The notes beneath the pieces were generated by a model, which was not told where the DNA came from, did not search any database, and worked only from the letters and a program-made list of their open reading frames with translations. A program made the translations under genes and the position numbers. From Tethya wilhelma (taxonomy: Eukaryota > Porifera > Demospongiae > Tethyida > Tethyidae): 64,000 nucleotides of DNA. The stretch covers positions 2,415,318 through 2,479,317 of the forward strand of contig CAXIPT010000007.1 in NCBI GenBank assembly GCA_964030475.1, in the 5' to 3' direction. Positions 55,182-64,000 of the stretch are shown here, piece after piece; within the stretch, counting starts at the first letter, position 1, and every line of letters starts with the position of its first letter.

Positions 55182-57037
55182 AGTTGGTGAGGTACTGTTG
55201 TGGGGATCGGACTGGCCATTGGATTGTTCTTGAAGAATGCCTGCATAAAGTTACGAGACAGTGCATCGGCTAATAAGTTCTGTGCCCCCTCAATGTGGGT
55301 AGCCCGAAGATTAATGTTGTAGAATGCACCCAAAAAATGCAATGTACGTAGTAAGTGCATGATATCTTTATCGCGGCTTGTCCTTGAGGCAATTAAGTTG
55401 ACAACAGCCATGTTGTCACAATGAACCAGGATTTGCTTCCCCTTCCAGTACGGACCCCACATGGCTAGGGCTAGGATTATCGGCAGGAGCTCCTTTAGAG
55501 TTATATGCTTGTCAACCCAGCTGCCGGCCCATGGACACTGAATCCATTTGTCGCGCCATGAGGCTCCACAGCCCCATTTGCCAGAAGCATCGGTTGTGAA
55601 CGATGTGTCGGGAACCCAGTGTGCTGATAGTGTCTGCATCATGCTGAGGCCATTCCACGACTCCAAGAAACAGCTCCACCAAGCCAGGTCAGACCGGAAC
55701 TCGTACGATAACTTGACCCAATGGTCCAGGTGTTGTGCTTTGTGAGCAGCATCAATCATACGTCGTAGGAAGGTCCGGCCAGGTACCACAATTTTTGCGG
55801 CATGGGACAGTTTCCCAATGAGTGAGAGGACTTCCCGTTTTTTGCCTGCCTTCCTCGAAAGCCATTGCTGGATCAGGCTCTTAAGGTCCCTGAGCTTGTC
55901 TTTGGGTAACCTCATCTCCATCTTGTCTGTGTCGAGCTCTATTCCTAGGAAAATGATGACGATGCATGGTCCTTCCACTTTCTGGATTTTCAGTGGGAGG
56001 CCCAGTATCTTGCAGACTGTGATAAGACGATGCAGGTTCTGCGCACACTCCTCTGATTTGGGAGCACCCATGGTTAGAAAGTCATCCAGATAATGAATGA
56101 GCACCGTCACACCCTGATGTAACGCAATCCATTCTAGGCTGTCTGCCACCGCTGAGAATATCTTTGGGGCAGACCGGAGGCCAAAAGGTAGTACCGAGTC
56201 CATGAATACGTTGCCGTTCCAAGTCATGCCCAATAAGTCTCTATCGCTAGGATGGACTGGGATGTTTCGATACGCATGTTGGATGTCAATTTTTGCTAGC
56301 TCCGTAAAACGCCCCATAGCCAGGATCCTTGCCACAGCATCATCAAGGGTGGCATACCTCATACTACACCATTCCTTGGATATCCCATCGTTGACGCTTG
56401 CGTTGTGAGGACTAGACATGTCTAAGATCAGTCTCCACTTTCCTGGCTGTCCCGACTTGGGGATCACCCCAAATCTGCTTACGTGTATGGCTGGTTTCAC
56501 TGAGTCCGGCACTGGTCCAATTATTCTCCCGGCTTCACACTCTGCGTGAATAAATTCCTCCACTGGCTCAGGGTGGTCGATTGCTGATTTCATATTGCCT
56601 GACACTTTCTTGAGGACCTGGTCCCGGTCGAAGCCAATCCTGAAGCCCTCAGCGATGCCCCGTAGTAAGTATTCGACGAATTTCCTGTCTGGGTGGTCTG
56701 CCAGCAATTCTGACCATTCCGATAAGACTAGTGGTGTAGTAATGCGTGTTGCCAATGGGTACATCCATGAGGTAGATGTCGCCCTGCAGCTGTCCAATGC
56801 CAGTAAGTGGGAAGTGTAAGGGTAAAATATGGCGGGTGTTGGGGGGGAATTGTGTGCATGATTGAGTGTTAAGCATTCAGCAGTTAATGTAGTGTCACTG
56901 TAACTTGAGTCCTTGCAAAGTTGGGGATAAATACCTTGACTTTTGGTTAAATAAGTGAACGAATGCATGGTTGCTGGTCCGCCGACTGTCACTGGCTCCT
57001 GTGGGCAGGGGGTTGAAGACCCTGCACGTTTCCCCAC
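55031..57037 (-). CDS. Reverse transcriptase / RNase H of the DIRS-like element
   Basis: Open frame of 668 residues. RT motifs: KWRLILDMS, LAKIDIQHAYRNIPVH, LPFGLRSAPKIF and the catalytic YLDDF. RNase H motifs: TTDASGKWGCG (Asp), TLKELL (Glu), VHCDNMAVV (Asp) and ADALSR (Asp). The first about 90 residues overlap other sequence and may not be translated from the first ATG. RT and RNase H are adjacent without a protease, as in YR elements. No inactivating lesion seen. Confidence 0.88.
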   Translation of the reverse strand: MGKRAGSSTPCPQEPVTVGGPATMHSFTYLTKSQGIYPQLCKDSSYSDTTLTAECLTLNHAHNSPPTPAIFYPYTSHLLALDSCRATSTSWMYPLATRITTPLVLSEWSELLADHPDRKFVEYLLRGIAEGFRIGFDRDQVLKKVSGNMKSAIDHPEPVEEFIHAECEAGRIIGPVPDSVKPAIHVSRFGVIPKSGQPGKWRLILDMSSPHNASVNDGISKEWCSMRYATLDDAVARILAMGRFTELAKIDIQHAYRNIPVHPSDRDLLGMTWNGNVFMDSVLPFGLRSAPKIFSAVADSLEWIALHQGVTVLIHYLDDFLTMGAPKSEECAQNLHRLITVCKILGLPLKIQKVEGPCIVIIFLGIELDTDKMEMRLPKDKLRDLKSLIQQWLSRKAGKKREVLSLIGKLSHAAKIVVPGRTFLRRMIDAAHKAQHLDHWVKLSYEFRSDLAWWSCFLESWNGLSMMQTLSAHWVPDTSFTTDASGKWGCGASWRDKWIQCPWAGSWVDKHITLKELLPIILALAMWGPYWKGKQILVHCDNMAVVNLIASRTSRDKDIMHLLRTLHFLGAFYNINLRATHIEGAQNLLADALSRNFMQAFFKNNPMASPIPTTVPHQLWEVLVEQQPDWLSESWRQSLRTSLAAASHQAHDAAIPQANGATSSSATR

Positions 57038-58453
57038 CCCGCTCGAGACTGGCTCCCGGGTCCTAGCTGTGCACGAAAATTTGCTCCGGCAGAGGGCATG
57101 GGGTTGTTGGCTGGCACACAGAGCTGCCTAGGGTGGTTTGGCGATCCACACCTTGAGCATACGTGCCTGAATCGGCAGATCTCCCTTGTGCACCAGCGCT
57201 CGTTCCAATCCCTGCATATTGGCTTTTGGGGTTGGTATGGGTTGTAGCGGGTTTTGGACTTCACGGTTTCAGCCTTGGGCGTTTGGTCCAGGTTATCTGG
57301 GGCTTTTGGCTTGGCATTGACGAAGGCTAGGGTGTAGAGTGACGTGTTGATATCCTGCCAGTGTGACCCTCGACCCGCTGCCATGCGCTTCCTGAAGTTC
57401 GAGTCATATTTGAGCCACGGAGTACCCTCATGTTTATGGGCTGCATCCACTATGGTCGCACTGTATGCCAGTAGGTCCTGCACCTTCTCTGGGTGCCTCT
57501 GTGCAGTGATGATAATAAAGGAGTTGAAGCAGATGACCCACTCTTCAATGCAGGAGATGCACTTTTTGTTGGATACCTTCGGCGATTTTGTCAGTGCGTC
57601 TAGCACAGTGGCAGTCGGGGCTTCCAGCCTCTCTGGCAAAAGCTCGTCTAGTTCGACGTATTCTCCTTGCCATATCCTCTGGGCAAGCTTCCGTGGAACC
57701 GGCGGGGAGTGGGGGCCGACAGCAATGTCTTTGGATGTGCTCGGGTTGCTATCAGCTTGCAGTGATGTTAGTGGGGTTTGCAGTGAGAATAGCGTGGTGG
57801 CAGTCGCTGCTGGTATAGCTGCATTAAGCATCGAGTCAGTTGTCATCGTGGCTGGTGCCGAGCCTAGCATAGGGACCACTGTGGGCGACCGTGTGGTTGA
57901 GATGAGTGGGATCCCTGCCACTACCTGGGAGTTTGTCACGCTGTTAAGGGTATCACCCTGGGTCCCTACAACGTCATAAAAGAAACGACAACACACGCAT
58001 GCATCTATATCACGCAGCCCTAATCACTATAGGTGCATAGGCTCAGAGTTAGGCCCCCTGATTTGGCTGGAAGGCTTTTGTTGGAACTAACTGTTCAGTT
58101 CTGCCTAGCCTGCTGGTGGCTTGAAGCTAGCTGAGATCTGATATGACACACGTATTGTGCTCCTGCGTGTTTACACCGCTGCACGTGCCTATGTGGCATG
58201 ATTGCGTAATCAATCAACCCGGTGCACGTGTTTCGCCTGTGCTAGCAAAATACGATAATACTGTATTACATTTAGCAGAAATTATACCTGGCGTGCTGCT
58301 GGACGCTGGCTGGTGTTGTTGTATTGTTGCCGACACCTGTCGCTCTATAGCTTGTGAGATTGTGGGCATCAGCATGTCCACGAGTGATTCGAGCGCCGTT
58401 TTACGAGCCGGGTTGCCGTCACCCTTCGGGGGGCTTGCTCCCTTTGCAGCCAT
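56989..58453 (-). CDS. Gag-like ORF1 with one intron
   Basis: Exon 1 (58453-58288) starts MAAKGASPPKGDG and ends at a gtataat donor. Exon 2 (57965-56989) follows a gttgtag acceptor and continues TQGDTLNSVTNS. The 322 bp intron is phase 1 and the joined frame is 380 residues. The C-terminal part is Cys/His-rich (CRDWN...CTREICRFRHVCSRCGSPNHPRQLC), including a CCHC-type knuckle. The middle matches gag-like regions of DIRS elements (EEWVICFNSFIIITAQRHPE). Exon 2 can also be read upstream into the intron, giving a slightly different N-terminus. Overlaps ORF2 by 49 bases. Confidence 0.75.
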
Positions 58454-58669
58454 GGCCGGATTTGCTTCGTCGGGGCGGGTTGTCGTCAGTTTCTGAGCTT
58501 AACTTTTTAGCTGGCTAAACATGTGCTCGCTCACAAGATATAGTTGAGCTGATAGTAGGCCTATTGCGCATGCTCCTGCATGACTCCACCACACCCTATG
58601 TGCCAGCATGACCACACCCCCAAGCACGTATGCTCACAGGTTAACCATGTTTAATATACTATTAAACTC

Positions 58670-59380
58670 CCATACACTGAGATGACCCTTACCAGCTTTT
58701 GTGCTGACCTTTACCAGTTGTATCCAACCTGAAAGGGCACTGGTGTTTTGCTGTAATATTGCTTGTGTCGTTGATCAGGAAAATTTTGCTGCTGAAATTT
58801 TTTCACCATGCATGCAAGTATAGTGAAAATAAAGCGTGTAAAACTTTTAAAACGTATGGCGATCACTACTGAATCACTCAAAGTGACGAAAATCAAACAA
58901 GCAAAATTTTATAGCGGCAAAAATTTCCCAATCTACAGTGTATAGTTGGTTGAAGTTGTATTTTAACAAGTTTATTGCTTCTTTTCTGAGACTACAGTAC
59001 ATGTTCCTCACTTGCCTCATGTGTATTACCTTCAGAAATGTGTCATGAGTACATGAGTACATATTAGAACATAGTGATCGTCCTTTTCAATTTGCCATGA
59101 TTGTGTAATATCGTTTAAGCTGTACAAAAAATGTAACTTTCTTTCAAAAAAGAAAAGTCATATTGTTTTTTAGTTTACATGTACAATATATCAGATATAT
59201 ATTTACAGCTTAGCATCTTGCAAACACCTTGCTCCAGATTGTGTAATACAGTATCTTTTGAACAGTTCACTGCAAAAATTATAACTTTCTTTCAAGGAAG
59301 GGAAAAAAATGGAAAATGTTTTAATTGTTTTTTAAAACTTGTATTTTACATGTACATATCAGATATAATACAGTATTTAT
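58670..59380. repeat. Start of tandem unit 2, with MITE
   Basis: Matches 50040-50520 (ttaccag...tgtatccaacctgaaa, ttgaagttgtattttaacaagtttattgctt). A MITE (58771-58943) is inserted where unit 1 is continuous. From 59160 to 59360 the 3' flank of the protease is itself duplicated (tgtacaatat...agcttagcatcttgc). No gene. Confidence 0.65.
58771..58943. mobile_element. Diverged GATCGGGAAATTTTCG-type MITE
   Basis: The left end ttgatcaggaaaattttgct and right end caaaaatttcccaatctaca are imperfect inverted repeats. The interior resembles the 46.3 kb copy (atggcgatcactactgaatc). The matching place in tandem unit 1 (about 50134) lacks it. Another copy begins at 63833. Confidence 0.7.
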
Positions 59381-59383
59381 GGC

Positions 59384-60452
59384 TTAGCATCTTGCTGAAC
59401 ACCTCGCTCCAGTATCACACTTCCATTGACAGATGTGATAGAAGTAATTCCTCGTGATGCGTACACTGTAGTTCAGACTTGAACTTCCACGAGTATTGAC
59501 TCCATAAGAATAGTATTGACTACCATCATGGTTGTTAGTCATGACGGGACCACCACTCATACCTCCTCCATTGTCACAAGTGTACTGCAGTCGTCTGTTG
59601 TTTGTGGAAGAGAATATCCATCAGCCTGTTCTGAGTCGTCTGATGTCACTGCAGTGTGAACACACAAAGCATTGTCCTCTGTCAGCAGGATAACCACACA
59701 CCTCTCCGGACACTCTCGGCATGGGATCACGATAGGCATATCCCATCCAGTTAGAAACTGAAGAGGAGAGCTCAAGGTATGCAATGTCGTGGTCCTTGCT
59801 GCCACTGTTTCTGTATGCATCATACCTCAGCACCCTATTGATGGAGTATGCTGTACCGGTTGATCGGCAGGTCCTGCGGAGATAAAATGTAATTTGGGAA
59901 AATCTAAAAATGCTTCCTGGTGAGCCATCTGGGTGTAGACAATGAGCTGCTGTGATGAGATGGCGTGGTCCAACTAGGTATGCTGAGCAACGAAACCCTC
60001 CAGCTTCTAAGTAGCCCATAGCAGAATACGGAGCACTATTTTGATTGCGTGAACTACGATCATCACCTCCGATGACACCACGTTTCATTTCTGTAGTGAA
60101 ATGAGGCTCGTCATAAAGAAATTTGGCGTATTTGCTCTTGCGAGCATATTCCAAAGTTTTGATAACCTCTTCATCCGAAGAGACTATCTCTGTCCCATTC
60201 CAGTACTGTGTGACGATTCGATTGCTTTCGATCTCTTCCCGTGAAAATCCATGAAAGTAGTTATTCTCTCCACTGCCAATCTCTACGTCAGATATTTCTG
60301 GATTAGCACCACCAAGATTTTCAACTGGTAATTATCTCCTGTATATCATGATCGTCTTGATTGCCTGGAACATTTGCACCCATGACCTTGTTAGCAGTGA
60401 TCATGCAGTAGCTTAGCATGAGTGCTAGTAGGATGATGGCTTGAGTCTTCAT
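59384..60452 (-). pseudogene. Broken paralogue of the secreted serine protease
   Basis: Homologous along its length to 50524-51600, and the conserved ATG (60452) and signal peptide are still recognisable. The His (TAAHCL) and Asp (KDHDIAYLEL) of the triad lie in the open part, but two lesions kill it. A one-base insertion in the propeptide (about 60320-60335) brings a TGA into frame. A TGG-to-TGA change at 59621-59623 ends the frame before the catalytic serine. The serine region downstream (GGGMSGGPV codons) is still intact in sequence. The TATA box is conserved. Confidence 0.85.
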
Positions 60453-60549
60453 TTTTAAAGTTTGAAGTTGGTTGATGCTGAAAAGGATGAAGTCAAGGAT
60501 GAAGTCGAAGAACGTATAGATGTGATGTGACGCTTGGCCTTTTATAGCA

Positions 60550-61080
60550 TATTCAGTGCTTTTTTATGGGCTCATGCCCTCTTGGATCCTATCATAATGT
60601 GTGTAGGGTCTATATTGGTATAAAAATTCAAAATTTAGTATTTTATATTTTCCTGTTTACTGAGTAGATTTTGTGATAAGGAAACATCTTAAAAGCATGG
60701 GTCTCTGTACTAGTAAGGCTTTCTGTATGTGAGCCTATAGGTATGTCTATCTCCTAGGAGATGTACCTTACAATAATTTTCCATCATTATTGTAGTTGTG
60801 TGTACTATAAATTATGTAACCCTGTCACTTGACTGACCACTAATAGCAATATGTTGGAATAAGTGTCTCTAGAATGTTTTCCTAAGTTCTAGGTCCATGG
60901 GAACAGCTATTGACTTTAACCACCAACATATACAGTACTCTTACATATTATACTCTTGGTGCATCTTCACTTCTGATGAAGTATAGAGTATTGGTTATCT
61001 TTTGACCACTTATCCTTTTGAAATTAAAAAGTTTTTTGTGGAGGTGTAAGCCCTTGATGCTTTTGTGGTTTTATTGAATA
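60550..61080. other. Flank of the broken protease
   Basis: Parallels 51.68-52.1 kb with many small gaps. No exon seen. Confidence 0.5.
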
Positions 61081-61087
61081 CTTATTA

Positions 61088-61741
61088 CTATCCTTAGGCG
61101 TGCATACACATCAAGGGTTATGGTAGTTGTTTAGTCTGTCTGTTTGTGTGTTTGTTCCCTCTATATCTCAAGAATGGTAGCTCCAGTCTTCAATTTAAGC
61201 AGCATACCAAGGTAAAATAATCGAGATTGTCTTAAAAAATTTACACATACAGTAGCATTCAACAACCCTCTGTAGTTCCTGAGATCTGAGGCTTTTCAGC
61301 GTCTCTGAGCACTAAGCTTTGACGCCACACCTCCTTTTGTTAGTATTATGTTATTCAGAATTGTGAGATGAACGTTTCTACTTGTCAGAACTTGCAGAAG
61401 GAGCAGAGGGGCAGCCGACTTACTAGACCTGTAAATTCTGCGAGCCATAACACTACTGTATATACTCTTCTTAAGCATTCTGTTTTAGCATATTATAAGC
61501 AGGTTCTCAATGAATCTTATCAGGTGATGATGATAGCCAGAGACTTTTGATTTTTAGTCAATCAGTCGTGTATAAACTTGCCAACTTTATTAGTGACCAA
61601 ATAGGTTGTAGATTTTCTGTGTATAGCCTCAAGCATCCAGAGTTGTTCCATAGGTTGTTCTGTGTCGTCTGCTAGGCTCACTGTTTGTACTGGTAGATTG
61701 TCAGGTGTGAACATGCATTGTATTGCTAGGGCGCCAAGGGT
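61088..61741. mobile_element. TAACCCTTGGTGCG-family element, diverged copy
   Basis: Shares the interior of 46508-47138 (atatctcaagaa...ggtagctccagtcttc, accaaggtaaaataatcgag, ctgagatctgaggctttt). The right end gcgccaagggttaa is clear and the left end is degenerate. The centre differs after 61330 and holds an unrelated 60-codon frame with no recognised similarity. Confidence 0.6.
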
Positions 61742-61744
61742 TAA

Positions 61745-61871
61745 GTACCTTCGTGCTCATTCATTTTTTAAGTGTAATGTGCTGGCCATGCATAAATACC
61801 TATATCAAAGCATTATAATTGTGTCACTGGATGGGGTTTTTGTAACCTATTGTTTTTGCGAAAAGGTGATT

Positions 61872-61909
<38 letters not shown>

Positions 61910-63735
61910 GAGGACAATTTGTGTTGTAGATTTGTGGATGTGTGTATATCATCACCTGACAGAGACTGGTCACACACTGAATGTATTGAGGTCTCCTATC
62001 AAAGCTGTTATATAGGTTCCATGGCTACAGCTACCTACTTCAACCCCCAGCAATGCAGTGCTAAGATCAATAACATGTTTACTGCAAAGTTTTGATTTAC
62101 AGTTTATTAATTTATAAGTTTCTTTGAAGGTACAAGGTTCATGCAAAAGCTAATGACTTTCAACCACTAACATGTACTTTTGGTGAGGATCTTTTCAACC
62201 TCCTAATGGGGTGTGAGTACCCCTTGTCCTTTTGAGATGAGATAAAATGGTGTCTGTGAGTTTAGTCTGCTATTTTCATCAACAGATGTCTACACTGTTA
62301 AGCTGTATAAGCTCTATAAATGTTTCCTGTTTAAATTGTCTTGGTTGGAAAAAGATGATTTGTATCTATTTTATTTTTGGTGAGTATTGTAGGGTTTTAA
62401 TATGCTCCCCATTAGAGTGCCTGTACAGTTTTGATGGCGCGATTTCAGGTTTTTTAACGAAAACATATTGCAAATCAAAAATACCGTATAGCTAGAAATT
62501 TTCGAGGAGTATAAATTTGCTGTTTTTGTGGATCACCGCAGATCCGCGAAAATTTTACCCGCAAAATTTTTGAATCGCATTGCAATATACGGGTGGGGCT
62601 GCTCGATCCTCAAAAATTAAATCACGAAAAGTTTGGCGCTACCTGTTCTGCGAAAATTTTATTCCTCGAAAATTTCTAGCTATACAGTACTGTGAGTGTC
62701 TATACATGCATGCCTCTGTGTGTGTATTGTATGTGTGTGCGAAATGTGTACTTCATAGGAGAACCCAGTATGCAAATTGTCTTTTACCAAACTATGGTAT
62801 ATGTGCAATAATTACTGCATGCGTTTGGTTTTGCAAGCTCAAATCTAGCAGGCAAACACAGCTTAGCATCGTTTTTCAAAGCACCATGCTTGCAAATTCG
62901 ATTTTTCAATCATGACATCATCGTTTATATAGTTCTTGCCTAGTAATTGGAAAAAAAACTATGCGCTTAGCCCTCTAAAGGAAAGGTCAAGGAGTACAGA
63001 GTTCAAATTTGGTTCAATTCTGGCAAATGTTGCGGCGAGTTTAACAAAACAAACACTGACAAAGTGCCCAAAGCCCAAAATTTCTTCTTGACAGCTGCTA
63101 TAGAAGAAGCAGAGTGTTAAATGAACCTTGTGCTAGCACCAGAGAAAGGTAAATGAACTGTAAATGAACTGTGCACTGTTAGTAACTTTAGATTTGCAGA
63201 GTTTTAGTAAATATTTTTTTGCATAAATTAATGCGTTGCTATGTGCGAGCACCCTTAAGAGTCCAGATTTTATAGGAAGTTAGAGGCTGCATTGATGAAT
63301 ATATGTTCCAAATCAGAGCTCTTAACTCATGAGTATAGGCAAGAAATGCTTGCATAAAGCCAAAAAGTATGCGAAATTTAGTGCAAAAAAGTTAGGGATA
63401 AAAAATATAGCTTCCAGTGTGAGTTAAGGTCCAGATTTGATCTATCAATAGACAAAGAAATGCCTTAGCATTGTACCAAGTTTGGTAGAGCAGGCCCTTG
63501 GCATTCATCCAAACTGTTGCAGTTTGTTGGCTAAAACAGCATTTTTAGAGCATAATTTTTTGTAAAATTCTGCAGATTTATAGCCTTGCAAAATAACTGC
63601 AGGCAATGATACCCTGAAAATTTGATTTCAAAAGTGCTTCAGACCACCTAAATTCTGCTTGTTAGCAATAAATTTATTGATTTCATGCACTTTTGACTGT
63701 TTGCAAAGATTTCTGGTCTCTTATGTGGTTGTACC
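61745..63735. repeat. Tandem unit 2, right half
   Basis: Ordered matches to 53.2-54.05 kb, with a GT run at 61877-61905. It contains a diverged MITE at 62484-62687. Beyond 63300 is AT-rich unique sequence that may correspond to what the DIRS-like element replaced or displaced in unit 1. No coding exon recognised. Confidence 0.6.
62484..62687. mobile_element. MITE, diverged TATAGC..GAAA family
   Basis: The ends accgtatagctagaaatttt and aaaatttctagctatacagt are inverted over about 22 bp with TA borders. The interior (gtggatcaccgcagatccgcgaaaa) matches the 44.3 kb element. Confidence 0.85.
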
Positions 63736-63737
63736 TT

Positions 63738-64000
63738 ACACTGAGATGACCCTTACCAGCTTTAGTGCTGACCTTTACCAGTTGTATCCAGCCTGAAAGG
63801 GCACTGGTGTTTTGCTGTAATATTGCTTGTACCGTTGATCGGAAAAATTTTGCTGCTAAAAATTTTTCGCCATGCATGCAAGTATTGAAAATCAAATGTG
63901 TGAAAATTTAAAACGTATATTGATCACTACAGAATCAGTCAAAGTGGCGAAAATTAAACAAGCCAAAATTTATAACGGCAAAAAATTTCCCAATCTACAG
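63738..64000. repeat. Start of a third tandem unit, with MITE
   Basis: acactgagatgacccttacc onward matches 58670 closely and 50040 more distantly, including the MITE (63833 to the window end). Copies 2 and 3 share the MITE and copy 1 lacks it. Confidence 0.75.

Larger units (their letters stand above)
54192..58453 (-). mobile_element. DIRS/Ngaro-like tyrosine-recombinase retrotransposon
   Basis: Three overlapping minus-strand frames in the order gag-like (58453-56989, with one intron), RT/RNase H (57037-55031), tyrosine recombinase (55181-54192). All are open. This order, with a recombinase in place of an integrase and no methyltransferase domain visible, fits the YR retrotransposons of the Ngaro/PAT/DIRS group. 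I could not define terminal repeats. An N at 54149 lies just beyond the 3' end. GC content is higher than the surroundings. It sits between two copies of the protease segment. Confidence 0.85.

Noticed and set aside
57344..57979. 211-codon plus-strand frame
   Set aside because: Antisense to the gag-like ORF1 of the DIRS-like element, which has motifs and splice sites.
58143..58496. 117-codon plus-strand frame
   Set aside because: Antisense to exon 1 of ORF1 and its intron. The minus-strand reading joins in phase to the rest.

Overview
The window is eukaryotic and animal. Genes are split by GT-AG introns, or intronless but TATA-driven. Intergenic DNA is AT-rich and full of CA/GT microsatellites and small inverted-repeat transposons. 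The gene content (a perforin-2/MPEG1 protein, TRIM proteins with filamin and NHL domains, an OSBP with a FFAT motif, a multi-pass Cys-rich membrane protein family, trypsin-like proteases, a DIRS/Ngaro-type retroelement) suggests a demosponge, probably close to Amphimedon. That assignment is inference. Six single N positions (22690, 25497, 26789, 29530, 45394, 54149) look like contig joins, and some duplications here may be unmerged haplotypes.

Layout. 1-3.6 kb: a 1.3 kb direct repeat (offset 1935) carrying a signal-peptide exon, plus one exon of a secreted IgGFc-binding-like protein. 3.66-6.27 kb (minus): a gene coding pseudokinase, coiled coil and kinase, broken by a frameshift and an in-frame TGA. 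6.5-10.3 kb: decayed repeats, two abutting perfect palindromes and remnants of an OSBP-related/TRIM unit. 10.49-12.72 kb: intact single-exon MPEG1. 13-15.3 kb: microsatellites and foldback elements. 15.3-29.5 kb: a roughly 7 kb segment present twice, nearly identical, holding a multi-pass membrane receptor, a decayed paralogue and a Ty3/gypsy gag fragment. 29.6-45.4 kb: a repeated unit on the minus strand in which a TRIM-NHL gene sits between exons of an OSBP-type lipid-binding domain. It has two intact TRIM genes, one broken TRIM gene and many MITEs. 45.4-49.7 kb (plus): an OSBP gene from the end of the PH domain through the FFAT motif to the first ORD exon, with no further ORD exon downstream on that strand. 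50-64 kb: a tandemly duplicated segment with one intact and one broken secreted serine protease, split by a complete-looking RT/RNase H/tyrosine-recombinase retroelement (54.2-58.5 kb) whose first ORF has an intron.

How parts relate. The OSBP 5' half on the plus strand and the ORD exons on the minus strand are complementary parts of one kind of protein in the wrong relative order and orientation, with an N between them. This is either an inversion plus amplification or a scaffolding error. The TRIM genes appear to have multiplied together with the ORD exons around them. MPEG1, TRIM proteins, the secreted proteases and the receptor family would fit innate defence or surface sensing, but nothing in the sequence shows that they act together.
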